Positions 50,276 through 58,758 of a stretch of DNA of 64,000 bases are shown one piece after another (position 1 is the first letter of the stretch; the number at the start of each line of letters is the position of its first letter). A program made the position numbers and the translations under genes. The notes under the pieces were generated by a model, which saw nothing but the letters and a program-made list of their open reading frames with translations, did no database searches and had not been told where the DNA came from. The DNA comes from Paenibacillus sp. FSL K6-1096 (GTDB lineage: Bacteria > Bacillota > Bacilli > Paenibacillales > Paenibacillaceae): assembly GCF_037977055.1 (NCBI RefSeq), contig NZ_CP150274.1:6882001-6946000 (forward strand), read 5' to 3'.

Positions 50276-50311
50276 ATGCCACGGCCGGGGGCTTCCCTCC
50301 GGCCGTGGCAT
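50276..50311. other. Perfect 13-bp hairpin in the ylbJ-ylbL intergenic leader
   Basis: ATGCCACGGCCGG (50276-50288) and CCGGCCGTGGCAT (50299-50311) are perfectly complementary around a 10-nt loop. It lies in the leader of the downstream protease gene, about 50 bp before its start. Confidence 0.7.
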
Positions 50312-50360
50312 CATATTCCATTGCCGGGGCCGCAGGCCGCGGGAAAGAAGGGGAACAGAC

Positions 50361-51401
50361 TTGAGGCAGCAGAAACGCCGGGTGGGCATCCGTGCTACAG
50401 CCTATTTATTTTCATTCGTGGTCATTCTCTATGTTGTAGTCTTCATGAATACGCCTTATATTGTCTATCAGCCGGGCAGCGCCTCGGAGGTAGCCCCGAT
50501 GATCAAGGTGGAGAATGCGGACCCGCAGGAGCAGGGCACCTTCATGATGACCACAGTCTCGGCCAGTTACGCCAATGTGGCTCTACTGATCGCTTCCCTG
50601 TTCAACTCCAATTCGGAGGTTGTGCTGAAAGAGACCCGCCTGCAGGATAAGACTGAGCAGGAGTACGCGGCAGAGCAGGTCTTCTATATGAACAGCTCGC
50701 AGTCTTATGCCGTTCAGGCCGCTTATCATGCTGCCGGTATCCCGTATGAGGATATTGTGGATTATCTGTATGTGTTCTCTGTGCCGGAGGCGGCCAGCCA
50801 GGGCCAGTTCAAGCCGGGGGACAAAATCATCAGTGTGGAAGGCCAGCAGGCCGCCGACCCTGAAGGCCTGTCCAAGCTATTGTCCGTCCATGCGATCGGC
50901 GACACTGTGAGTGTAGTGCTGGAGCGCGGCGGCAAGCAAATGAAGGAGCAGGTGAAGCTGGTAGGGGTCAAGAACCCGGAGACCGCGGCGCTGCGGCCGG
51001 GCTTCGGTGTTGCCATCGGTGCGGTGCAGAAGGTGGAGCCTAAGGAAGCGGGCAAGGGTGTCAGCTTCGTGGATACGAAGGTGGGCGGCCCGTCTGCCGG
51101 GCTGATGTTCACTATGGAAATATATAACCGGCTCACTCCTGGCGACCTGACCCGGGGCCACCGGGTAGCGGGAACAGGTACAATCGATGCAGAGGGCAAA
51201 GTGGGAGCGATCGGCGGGGTGAAGCACAAGATTGTGGCCGCAGACCGCAAGGGCGCGGAAATCTTCTTCGTGCCGAAGGACAACTATAAGGAGGCCAAGG
51301 CCAAGGCAGACCAGATCGGTACTAAGATGAAGCTGGTCTCTGTGTCCACCCTGTCGGATGCCTTGAAATACATGGAGGAGCTGCCGGAGATCAAATCCTG
51401 A
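50361..51401 (+). CDS. Membrane-anchored Lon-like PDZ serine protease, YlbL/SepM type
   Basis: Protein of 346 aa. An N-terminal membrane anchor (ATAYLFSFVVILYVVVFM), a PDZ domain (~110-215, QFKPGDKIISVEGQQA), and a C-terminal Lon-type protease domain with the catalytic Ser in GGPSAGLMFTMEIYN and Lys in ADRKGAEIFFVPKDN. SepM/YlbL proteins cleave extracellular or membrane substrates. TTG start at 50361 after AAGGGG. The frame opens earlier but without a proper site. Convergent with tmcAL, overlapping it by 11 bp. Confidence 0.9.
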   Translation: MRQQKRRVGIRATAYLFSFVVILYVVVFMNTPYIVYQPGSASEVAPMIKVENADPQEQGTFMMTTVSASYANVALLIASLFNSNSEVVLKETRLQDKTEQEYAAEQVFYMNSSQSYAVQAAYHAAGIPYEDIVDYLYVFSVPEAASQGQFKPGDKIISVEGQQAADPEGLSKLLSVHAIGDTVSVVLERGGKQMKEQVKLVGVKNPETAALRPGFGVAIGAVQKVEPKEAGKGVSFVDTKVGGPSAGLMFTMEIYNRLTPGDLTRGHRVAGTGTIDAEGKVGAIGGVKHKIVAADRKGAEIFFVPKDNYKEAKAKADQIGTKMKLVSVSTLSDALKYMEELPEIKS

Positions 51402-52629
51402 CCGGCGGCTCCAGATAATCGCTGTAGAGATCGCTGCGCAGCGGGTTCTTATAGGCTCCGGCGAACACAGCAGCAGCCTGGAGGTCCCGCTCCAGCATAG
51501 GATGGTCGAAGCGGGCCGGGCTGGTTACCACCGGGAGCGTTGCCCGCTGCTTCATAGCTTTCAGCAGCTCCCGGCCGCTCTTGCGGAAGCCAAGGATGCG
51601 GATGTAGCCCGGCCCCCGGGAGAGTGCAAGCGGGGACAGCTCTGCCTTGCTGTGATTCAGCAGGGTATGAAGCAGCAGGCGCTGGAGCCGGGTAAGGGTG
51701 TACCGCTTGCTCTTCAGCTCCTGGAGCAGTCCGCTGACGGTGAACTGTTCGAGCCGGGGCAGGATGCGGAGCAGGCGGTTCTCCAGCCCTTCGTTCATGT
51801 CCTGCACCGCATTCAGCTCCGCAGCGGTGCGGGTGGATAGCACATGGCGCAGCGGGATGCGGAAGTCCTCCAGGCCGACCGGGCCGCGGCCTGCGGCGAT
51901 CTCCCGCTCCAATATGGAGCGGCTGTACTCCGGCATGTACGCCGCCGGAGAACCGCCCTCGTGCAGCAGCCTGCGGATGGCTGTGGCACTGGCAATGCCA
52001 GACCCGCCGGTTAGCGGGTCGTGGAAGCCCGCGCCGGTGCGCGGCACGGTCAAGGGCGTGATCGCGCTGCCCAGCCGGCGCAGCGCGATCAGGTAGTGCA
52101 GGCCGAGGCTGTTGTTGGGCTGGCGCAATATATGTAGGACATCATCCGGTTTCTCCTCTCCCATGAAAGAGGCCTCCCAGACCGCCGCCGCCGCTGCGCT
52201 AAAGGCAGCGGGGAATCCCGCGCCCTGCGACAGGCGAACGCGGATCTCCTCCTTAAGCGCACTGCTCTCCTCGGCCAGGAACCCGGCCAGGGGCAGCAGC
52301 GCGCCCAAAGTGCCGGCTTCGGAGCCGAAGCACAGCAGGTCCGCAACCCCGGTTGCTTCCAGCAGGGAGACCGCTCCGAAGGCGAACCATTCCGCCGGCT
52401 GGACCGCATACGCCACAGGCAGCTCAATCACCAGATCGGCGCCCATATGCAGCGCCATCTCGGTGCGGGCGCGCTTGCTCACCGCAGCCGGCTCGCCGCG
52501 CTGGGTGAACGGGCCGCTCATGATAACGATGGCGCGGTCCGCGCCCGATATTCTTTTGGCCTCATTGAAGTGATGGACATGCCCGTTATGTAAAGGGTTA
52601 TATTCGGCTATAATACCTACAGTTCTCAC
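51391..52629 (-). CDS. tmcAL: tRNA(Met) cytidine acetate ligase, TmcAL (YlbM)
   Basis: Enzyme of 412 aa that acetylates the wobble cytidine of elongator tRNA-Met using acetate and ATP. The N-terminal MRTVGIIAEYNPLHNGHVHH contains the HxGH-type nucleotidyl motif. VIVMSGPFTQRGEPA and YSRSILEREIAAGR are typical. Start ATG at 52629. Its 3' end overlaps the protease gene by 11 bp. Just outside its start is the 52664-52763 repeat. Confidence 0.95.
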   Translation of the reverse strand: MRTVGIIAEYNPLHNGHVHHFNEAKRISGADRAIVIMSGPFTQRGEPAAVSKRARTEMALHMGADLVIELPVAYAVQPAEWFAFGAVSLLEATGVADLLCFGSEAGTLGALLPLAGFLAEESSALKEEIRVRLSQGAGFPAAFSAAAAAVWEASFMGEEKPDDVLHILRQPNNSLGLHYLIALRRLGSAITPLTVPRTGAGFHDPLTGGSGIASATAIRRLLHEGGSPAAYMPEYSRSILEREIAAGRGPVGLEDFRIPLRHVLSTRTAAELNAVQDMNEGLENRLLRILPRLEQFTVSGLLQELKSKRYTLTRLQRLLLHTLLNHSKAELSPLALSRGPGYIRILGFRKSGRELLKAMKQRATLPVVTSPARFDHPMLERDLQAAAVFAGAYKNPLRSDLYSDYLEPPVRI

Positions 52630-52663
52630 AGTTGCTTCACGCCCCGATCCGGGTTTTCTGTTG

Positions 52664-52763
52664 AAATATAAGAATTTATATGTTGCACACGATAACTTAT
52701 CCTTATATTTCTCGCTGAAACGATACCGTCCTTAAAAAGGCCGGCAAAGCCGTTTCTGCTTGT
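52664..52763 (-). repeat. Dispersed 100-bp structured intergenic repeat, copy 2
   Basis: This is the second copy, inverted relative to 5452-5551 and identical to it at 92 of 100 positions. It lies between tmcAL and the yceD-rpmF promoter and can form the same nested stems. Confidence 0.85.
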
Positions 52764-52821
52764 ATAACATAGGTATATCATAAATTGTCCCGGCCTCTGA
52801 AACAATATCAAGGGAAATTGG

Positions 52822-52851
52822 TTGACAAACTCAGGGAATAATAGGTATAAT
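52822..52851 (+). promoter_or_regulatory. SigA-type promoter of yceD-rpmF
   Basis: TTGACA (52822-52827), 18 bp, and TATAAT (52846-52851) form a perfect consensus promoter. The start codon is 28 bp downstream. Confidence 0.9.
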
Positions 52852-52878
52852 AAATTTTGTTTGTTTGGAGTGATGAAG

Positions 52879-53400
52879 ATGAACATTCACTTTCGCAAAT
52901 TAGCGAATGCCGACGAACCTGCCGTGCTCCATGAAGTTGTGGATGTACGCGAGTTTGTCAAAGGACGCAAGGATATTCTTGCTGTAGCCCCACTCTCAGT
53001 AGACCTTAAAGCGCTGCCCGCGGGAACCGATAGTGTGAACGTGGTGGGAACATTGAAGGGCGAAGTGGACATGTTATGTTCACGTTGTCTGAGTGAGGTC
53101 AGCAGCAAGCTGAACATTCCTTTCGTTGAGACTTTCAAGTGGCTGAAACAGCCCATTCTTCCAGAGGACGAAGATGAGGAGATCATCTACATCCAGGATG
53201 AGATGGTAGATCTGATCCCGTTCGTGGAAGAAACTTTCGTACTGCACTTGCCGGATTCGGTATTGTGCAAGGCAGACTGTCTTGGTCTTTGTCAGAAATG
53301 CGGACAGAACTTGAACGAAGGCACCTGCAGTTGCGACAACACAGTGATCGATCCAAGACTCGCTGGGTTGAAAGGATTCTTTACCAAGCAAGATAACTAA
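52879..53400 (+). CDS. YceD/DUF177-family protein
   Basis: Protein of 173 aa with the DUF177 features CSRCLSEVSSKLNIPFVETF (residues ~66-85) and the Cys cluster CKADCLGLCQKCGQNLNEGTC near the end, probably binding metal. In bacteria this gene is normally linked to rpmF (as here) and is implicated in rRNA/ribosome-related processes; in E. coli YceD affects 23S rRNA. ATG has GGAG 8 nt upstream and follows the promoter at 52822. Confidence 0.9.
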   Translation: MNIHFRKLANADEPAVLHEVVDVREFVKGRKDILAVAPLSVDLKALPAGTDSVNVVGTLKGEVDMLCSRCLSEVSSKLNIPFVETFKWLKQPILPEDEDEEIIYIQDEMVDLIPFVEETFVLHLPDSVLCKADCLGLCQKCGQNLNEGTCSCDNTVIDPRLAGLKGFFTKQDN

Positions 53401-53451
53401 GAACAAATCCCAAGTTCATTGGGTCACAACACAATCAGGGGGTGTAACACA

Positions 53452-53625
53452 ATGGCAGTACCACAACGCAGAACGTCCAAGACTCGCCGTGACAAGCGTC
53501 GTACTCACTTCAAACTGGTGGTTCCAGGTATGGTGAAATGCGAACAATGCGGCGAACTGAAGCTTGCTCACCATGTATGCAAAGTTTGCGGAACATACAA
53601 GGCAAGAGAAATCATCAAACAATAG
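53452..53625 (+). CDS. rpmF: Ribosomal protein L32
   Basis: Ribosomal protein of 57 aa: MAVPQRRTSKTRRDKRRTH followed by a four-Cys zinc ribbon (CEQCGELKLAHHVCKVC). It stabilises the large subunit. ATG has AGGGGGTG upstream. Co-transcribed with the DUF177 gene, 51 bp away, and ended by the hairpin at 53641. Confidence 0.97.
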   Translation: MAVPQRRTSKTRRDKRRTHFKLVVPGMVKCEQCGELKLAHHVCKVCGTYKAREIIKQ

Positions 53626-53640
53626 TTTGCACAAGAAGAG

Positions 53641-53676
53641 TAGCACTTCATCTGCGGGTGAGGTGCTATTTTTATG
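53641..53676 (+). terminator. Terminator of yceD-rpmF
   Basis: TAGCACTTCATC pairs with GGTGAGGTGCTA (G-U pairs included) and is followed by ATTTTTAT. Confidence 0.75.
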
Positions 53677-53772
53677 GGAAAAATAGAGCCGGACGGCATG
53701 CAGGAAGGCCTTGCGGGGCGCGGGTTTGCAGTGCTTTTCAAGGCAAAGCTTTATTTTTGCAGCGTCATGCTT

Positions 53773-53801
53773 TATACTACATATTAGTACCTGGTTCTAA
53801 T
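53773..53801 (+). promoter_or_regulatory. FapR operator and promoter of the fatty-acid operon
   Basis: ATTAGTACCTGGTTCTAAT (53783-53801) matches the FapR site ATTAGTACCTGGTACTAAT with one mismatch. TATACT (53773-53778) lies just upstream as the -10. FapR would bind over the start of transcription. In Bacillus FapR is released by malonyl-CoA. Confidence 0.9.
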
Positions 53802-53890
53802 TGTTAATGAATGACAGAGCTTAAGGCTCTGGCGGCCACTCTTGCGGGCCGGATGCTACACATCAGGCCTGTGACGGGAGGTGAACCGCT

Positions 53891-54496
53891 ATGGAGCGGA
53901 TGTCCAAGAAAGAACGCCAGCAGAAGCTGCTGTCTATAATTGAAGGGAACCCTTTTGTAACCGACCGGGAGTTAACCCGCCAGCTGAAGGTAAGCATTCA
54001 GACGATCCGGCTGGACCGGATGGAGCTGGGAATACCGGAGCTGCGCGAACGCATGAAGCAGATGGCAGAGCATTCCTACGATCAGGTGCGTTCGCTGCCT
54101 GCTGATGAGGTGGTCGGTGACATTGTCGATCTGCAGCTCGACCGGAGCGGCATCTCGATCTTCGAGATCCGCGGGGAGCATGTCTTCTCCCGGAACGGGA
54201 TCGCCCGGGGGCATTACGTCTTCGGCCAGGCGAATTCGCTCGCGGTTGCTGTAATTAACGACGAGATTGCCTTAACAGCTTCGGCGGAGGTCCGGTTTGT
54301 ACGCATGGTCAGGCTGGGGGAGAAGTGTATTGCCAAGGCGCAGGTGCGCTCCCAGGCAGGCAGGGCCGGCAAAGCTGAAGTGGACGTGTTTACATATGTC
54401 GGGGAAGAACTGGTATTTCAAGGCCATTTTATAGTGTATCGTTCAGCGGTTGAAGAGTACAGCGAAGGGGGAAACCGGAGTGCGGATCGCCATTGA
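53891..54496 (+). CDS. fapR: Fatty acid and phospholipid biosynthesis regulator FapR
   Basis: Repressor of 201 aa. N-terminal helix-turn-helix (~5-55: NPFVTDRELTRQLKVSIQTI) and a C-terminal hot-dog-like effector domain (~85-190) with RGHYVFGQANSLAVAV that binds malonyl-CoA in known FapR. ATG at 53891 has GGGAGGTG 7 nt upstream. Its stop overlaps plsX by 17 bp. The upstream operator indicates self-regulation, and the same site controls the downstream lipid genes. Confidence 0.95.
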   Translation: MERMSKKERQQKLLSIIEGNPFVTDRELTRQLKVSIQTIRLDRMELGIPELRERMKQMAEHSYDQVRSLPADEVVGDIVDLQLDRSGISIFEIRGEHVFSRNGIARGHYVFGQANSLAVAVINDEIALTASAEVRFVRMVRLGEKCIAKAQVRSQAGRAGKAEVDVFTYVGEELVFQGHFIVYRSAVEEYSEGGNRSADRH

Positions 54497-55469
54497 TGCT
54501 ATGGGCGGGGACAATGCTCCAGAATGTAATGTGGAAGGTGCGCTGGCAGCGGCTGCGGAATGGAGTGATCTCCAGATCATACTGGTCGGCGATGAAGCCA
54601 GACTGGAGCCGCTGCTGAAGAGCAGGCCATCCAATGTGACAGTACGCCATGCGGGGGATGTAATCGGTGCGGAGGATGAGCCGGTGAAGGCCGTCCGCCG
54701 CAAGAAGGATTCATCTATGGTCGTAGCCGGACGGATGGTCCGCGAGGGTGAGGCGGATGCCATGATCTCCTCGGGCAACACCGGAGCGCTGATGACCACC
54801 GGGCTGCTCGTAGTGGGGCGGATGGAAGGGATAGAACGGCCGGCGCTGGCTCCGATGATTCCTACGCTGGATGAGGTCGGTGTCCTCGCTCTGGACTTAG
54901 GGGCCAACATGGATGCCAAGCCGCAGCATCTGGCCCAGTACGCCCTGATCGGCAGCGTCTACCGGAACAAAGTTCACGGCATAGCGAAGCCCCGCGTGGG
55001 GCTGCTGAATGTGGGCACCGAGCCGGGCAAGGGAAATGAACTGACCAAGGAGGCGTATCCTCTGCTGGAGAGTCTGCCGGGGATTCATTTTGTCGGTAAT
55101 GTGGAGGCGCGGGATGTTCTCACCGGAGCATGTGATGTGCTGGTCTGTGACGGCTTCGCCGGCAATATACTGCTCAAGTCCCTGGAGGGAACGGCCGGTG
55201 CCATGTTCTCGCTGCTGAAGGAGCAGTTCAGCAAGTCGCTCAAGACGAAGCTCGGCGCAGCGATCCTGATGCCGGAGCTGAGAAGCCTCAAGGGTAAGAT
55301 GGATTATAAGGAGCATGGCGGAGCCCCGCTGCTGGGGCTTTCCGGCCTGGTCGTGAAGGGGCATGGCTCCTCGGACGGCAATGCGGTGAAGAATGCGGTA
55401 AGACAGGCCCGGCTTGCGCTGCAGGCCGATCTGGTATCCAGTATATCTAAGGAAATTAGCGGGAAGTGA
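54480..55469 (+). CDS. plsX: Phosphate acyltransferase PlsX
   Basis: Enzyme of 329 aa that converts acyl-ACP to acyl-phosphate, the first step toward phosphatidic acid in Gram-positive bacteria. N-terminal IAIDAMGGDNAPECNVEGAL, SSGNTGALMTTGLLVVGRM and the C-terminal GLSGLVVKGHGSSDGNAVKNA are conserved. The start is GTG at 54480, 17 bp within fapR, with AAGGGGG upstream. A longer frame opens at 54450. It ends 8 bp before the chosen fabH start. Confidence 0.95.
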   Translation: MRIAIDAMGGDNAPECNVEGALAAAAEWSDLQIILVGDEARLEPLLKSRPSNVTVRHAGDVIGAEDEPVKAVRRKKDSSMVVAGRMVREGEADAMISSGNTGALMTTGLLVVGRMEGIERPALAPMIPTLDEVGVLALDLGANMDAKPQHLAQYALIGSVYRNKVHGIAKPRVGLLNVGTEPGKGNELTKEAYPLLESLPGIHFVGNVEARDVLTGACDVLVCDGFAGNILLKSLEGTAGAMFSLLKEQFSKSLKTKLGAAILMPELRSLKGKMDYKEHGGAPLLGLSGLVVKGHGSSDGNAVKNAVRQARLALQADLVSSISKEISGK

Positions 55470-55477
55470 GTGACAAC

Positions 55478-56467
55478 ATGAAACAATTACGTCCGGTAGG
55501 CATCATCGGGACAGGGAAATATGTACCTGAGCGAATATTGACCAACAGCGATCTTGAGAAAATGGTCGAAACCAACGATGAATGGATCGTCAGCCGAACA
55601 GGCATCAAGGAACGGCATATCGCCGCTCCCGGCCAGGCAACCTCGGATCTGGCATATGAAGCAGCGCTGAAGGCGCTGGAATCTGCGGGGATGAAGGCGG
55701 AAGAGCTGGATCTCATTATTGTAGCTACGGTTACGCCGGACAGTGCGTTTCCGTCCACAGCCTGCATTCTGCAGGATAAGCTGGGAGCCAAAGGAGCGGC
55801 CGCATTCGATCTGTCGGCAGCCTGCTCCGGCTTCGTCTACAGTCTGGCCACAGCTACCGGCTTTATCCAGAATGGCATGTACAACAATGCGCTGGTTATC
55901 GGTGCCGACACCTTGTCGAGCATCACGGATTATACAGACCGCAATACCTGCGTGCTGTTCGGAGACGGCGCCGGCGCTGTAATCGTGGGCGAGGTTCCGG
56001 AAGGGCGCGGCTTCCAGTCCTTCGACCTGGGGGCAGAGGGCTCAGGCGGCAGTCTGCTTCATCTCGAAGCAGGCGGCTCACGCCTGCCGGCTTCGCATCA
56101 GACCGTTGATGACAAGAAGCATTTCATCTATATGAACGGCCGTGAGGTCTTCAAGTTCGCGGTGCGTGTGATGGGCTCGGCTACGGAACGCGTGCTGACC
56201 AAGGCGGGAATAACCAAGGAGAGCATTGACCTGTTCGTACCGCATCAGGCGAACATCCGGATTATCCAATCCGCCATGCAGCGCCTGGAGCTGCCGCCGG
56301 AGAAATGTGTCATTAATGTTGATAAATATGCCAACACCTCTGCAGCGTCCATTCCGCTTGCCCTGGTTGAAGCGGCGGAGCAAGGCCGCATGAAGGAAGG
56401 CGACACCGTGCTGATGGTCGGCTTCGGCGGCGGATTAACCTGGGGCGCTTCGGTGCTGATCTGGTAG
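55478..56467 (+). CDS. fabH: Beta-ketoacyl-ACP synthase III, FabH
   Basis: Enzyme of 329 aa that starts fatty-acid chains by condensing acetyl-CoA (or branched primers) with malonyl-ACP. Catalytic Cys116 in DLSAACSGFV, the His of PHQANIRI (~247), and Asn of NVDKYANTSAASIPL. N-terminal IIGTGKYVPE is typical. ATG at 55478 is preferred because a GTG at 55466 lies inside the plsX stop. Its position between plsX and fabD differs from B. subtilis, where fabHA-fabF form a separate locus. Confidence 0.95.
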   Translation: MKQLRPVGIIGTGKYVPERILTNSDLEKMVETNDEWIVSRTGIKERHIAAPGQATSDLAYEAALKALESAGMKAEELDLIIVATVTPDSAFPSTACILQDKLGAKGAAAFDLSAACSGFVYSLATATGFIQNGMYNNALVIGADTLSSITDYTDRNTCVLFGDGAGAVIVGEVPEGRGFQSFDLGAEGSGGSLLHLEAGGSRLPASHQTVDDKKHFIYMNGREVFKFAVRVMGSATERVLTKAGITKESIDLFVPHQANIRIIQSAMQRLELPPEKCVINVDKYANTSAASIPLALVEAAEQGRMKEGDTVLMVGFGGGLTWGASVLIW

Positions 56468-56492
56468 TAGACGGGAAGGAGCAGAATACCTT

Positions 56493-57416
56493 ATGACGAA
56501 AATCGCATTTGTCTTTCCCGGCCAGGGTGCACAGGCAGTCGGTATGGGTAAGGATGTATATGAAGCATTGCCCGAGAGCCGGGCGGTCTTTGACAAGGCT
56601 GATGAAGTGCTCGGCTTTCCGCTGAGCAGGCTCGTATTTGAAGGGCCTGACAGCGAGCTTAAGCAGACGGTGAACACCCAGCCGGCACTCGTCACAGCCA
56701 GTACGGCCTATCTGGAGGCGCTGCGGAGCAGCGGGATTACACCCGATTATGTGGCGGGCCACAGCCTTGGCGAATACAGTGCGCTGGTAGCTGCCGGTGT
56801 CCTTGCTTACGAAGATGCGGTCAGACTGGTGCGCCTGCGCGGCCAGTTCATGGAAGAGGCTGTGCCCGGAGGACAGGGCGCTATGGCCGCTGTGCTTGGC
56901 GCTGACCGCGCTGCACTGGCGGAACTGTGCCGCAGCATTTCAGCGGCGGGCCATTCTGTAGAGCTGGCGAACGTGAACTGTCCGGGCCAGATTGTGGTCT
57001 CCGGTACAGCGGCGGGTGTCGCTGAAGCTGCTGAGCGTGTGAAGGAGGCCGGAGGCAAACGGGCTATTCCGCTGGAGGTCAGCGGCCCGTTCCACTCCTC
57101 TCTAATGAAGGGAGCCGCCGAGCGTCTGGCTGCCGAGCTGGAGAAGGTGCAGTTTAATGCTCCACAGGTGCCGGTTATCGCCAATGTTACAGCTGCTCCG
57201 GTTACCGATCCGGATGCCATCCGCAGTCTGCTGGTTGAGCAGGTATACTCGCCTGTACTCTGGCAGGACAGCGTGGAGCGGCTGATTGCAGAAGGCGTGG
57301 ATACTTTTGTCGAGATCGGCTCCGGCAGTGTGCTGTCCGGGCTGATCCGCAAGATTGACCGCAATGTCAAGGTTGTAAATATCAACAGCCTGGAGAGCGC
57401 CAGAGCGGGATTATAA
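56493..57416 (+). CDS. fabD: Malonyl-CoA:ACP transacylase, FabD
   Basis: Enzyme of 307 aa that loads malonate onto ACP. N-terminal FVFPGQGAQAVGMGKDV, catalytic Ser91 in AGHSLGEYSALVA, the His of GPFHSSLM (~201), and Arg in LVRLRGQFMEEAV. ATG follows GGGAAGGAG. Part of the lipid operon with 25-bp gaps. Confidence 0.95.
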   Translation: MTKIAFVFPGQGAQAVGMGKDVYEALPESRAVFDKADEVLGFPLSRLVFEGPDSELKQTVNTQPALVTASTAYLEALRSSGITPDYVAGHSLGEYSALVAAGVLAYEDAVRLVRLRGQFMEEAVPGGQGAMAAVLGADRAALAELCRSISAAGHSVELANVNCPGQIVVSGTAAGVAEAAERVKEAGGKRAIPLEVSGPFHSSLMKGAAERLAAELEKVQFNAPQVPVIANVTAAPVTDPDAIRSLLVEQVYSPVLWQDSVERLIAEGVDTFVEIGSGSVLSGLIRKIDRNVKVVNINSLESARAGL

Positions 57417-57465
57417 GCGTACTCGAAGGCTTGGCGGATTGAGTATTGAAGGGGGACAACTGAAC

Positions 57466-58215
57466 ATGTTTGCAGCACTCAAAGGTCAGACAGCCCTGGT
57501 TACCGGAGGTTCCCGGGGGATCGGCCGCAGCATTGCCCTGGCACTCGCTGCCCATGGCGTGAAGGTGGCGGTCAACTATTCGGGCAGCGTTCAGGCGGCC
57601 GAAGAGACCGTAGCCCGGATACACGAGCTGGGCTCGGAAGGAATCGCCCTCCAAGGGAATGTCGGCAGCAGCGCGGATGCTGAGCGCCTCGTTAAGTCCG
57701 TTACAGACGCCTGGGGCAGAATTGATATCCTGGTGAATAATGCCGGCATTACCCGGGACAACCTGATTATGCGGATGAAAGAGGAAGAATTCGACCAGGT
57801 GATTGAGACGAACCTGAAGGGGGTCTTCAACTGCCTGAAGGCAGTGACCCGCCCGATGATGAAGCAGCGCTACGGCCGGATTATTAACATCTCCTCTGTC
57901 GTAGGCGTGACCGGGAATCCCGGGCAGGTGAACTATACCGCCGCCAAGGCAGGCGTTATCGGGATGACGAAGTCGGCGGCACGCGAGCTGTCGGCGCGGG
58001 GGATTACCGTGAACTGTATCGCTCCCGGCTTCATTGATACCGATATGACCCGTGAGCTGTCCGATGAGGTCCGCAGCGAGCTGCTCAAGGGGATTCCCCT
58101 GGCGAAGCTCGGGCGGGCGGAGGACATTGCGAATGCGGCGGTATTCCTGGCCTCGGAAGGGGCAGCCTACATGACAGGCCAGACGCTTCACGTGGACGGC
58201 GGCATGTACATGTAG
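57466..58215 (+). CDS. fabG: 3-oxoacyl-ACP reductase, FabG
   Basis: NADPH-dependent reductase of 249 aa for the first reduction in elongation. TGGSRGIG at 13-20, NNAG at 91-94, catalytic Ser143/144, Tyr157 and Lys161, and C-terminal GQTLHVDGGMYM. ATG at 57466 has AAGGGGG 10 nt upstream; the frame continues nine codons earlier. Next gene acpP is 123 bp on. Confidence 0.95.
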   Translation: MFAALKGQTALVTGGSRGIGRSIALALAAHGVKVAVNYSGSVQAAEETVARIHELGSEGIALQGNVGSSADAERLVKSVTDAWGRIDILVNNAGITRDNLIMRMKEEEFDQVIETNLKGVFNCLKAVTRPMMKQRYGRIINISSVVGVTGNPGQVNYTAAKAGVIGMTKSAARELSARGITVNCIAPGFIDTDMTRELSDEVRSELLKGIPLAKLGRAEDIANAAVFLASEGAAYMTGQTLHVDGGMYM

Positions 58216-58338
58216 GTCTCCGCCAGCGTCAGATTCGTACGGGGGAATGAGCAAAAAGGCTGCCGGAAAGCGTTTTTAGTGCTCTATGGTATTTTGACTT
58301 CATATCTCGTATAATACCAAAAGAGGAGGTGAACCGGA

Positions 58339-58572
58339 ATGTCCGATGTATTGGAGCGTGTAAAACGCATTGTCATCGACCGCTTAGGTGCCGATGAAGC
58401 TGAGGTAACATTAGAAGCGTCTTTCAAAGATGATTTAGGTGCTGATTCTCTTGATGTTGTAGAATTGGTTATGGAATTGGAAGATGAATTCGATATGGAA
58501 ATCTCTGATGAAGATGCAGAGAGAATTACGACCGTGGGTGAAGTTGTGAAGTACATACAATCTCATACCTAG
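58339..58572 (+). CDS. acpP: Acyl carrier protein
   Basis: Carrier of 77 aa. The phosphopantetheine site is Ser37 in GADSLDVVELVMELEDEF. Acidic, four-helix. GAGGAGGTG precedes the ATG. The 123-bp upstream gap contains TATAAT at 58310-58315, so it may have an extra promoter besides the operon transcript. Confidence 0.97.
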   Translation: MSDVLERVKRIVIDRLGADEAEVTLEASFKDDLGADSLDVVELVMELEDEFDMEISDEDAERITTVGEVVKYIQSHT

Positions 58573-58758
58573 AGTCATATGATTGAGGGTCCCGTTCCTG
58601 CCAGGGCGGGACTTCTCCTCATTTTAAGCATCTTTTATGAAGAAAATTACAGAACCGCAGACGATAATGGTACTGCGGCGATTGCAGTATATAGACTTCG
58701 GGCGTGGATACCTTTACAAGCCGTAGAAGTACACAGCCTACAGATGGGGTGATTGTGT

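Noticed and set aside
50256..50360. Longer N-terminus for the ylbL-like protease
   Set aside because: The extension is Arg/Gly-rich, covers the hairpin, and lacks a ribosome site. TTG at 50361 has AAGGGG upstream and is followed by the membrane anchor.
58573..58758. Gene or clear terminator between acpP and fabF
   Set aside because: Only a weak GTCCCG/GCGGGAC hairpin with a poor T-run and no coding frame; left as unassigned.
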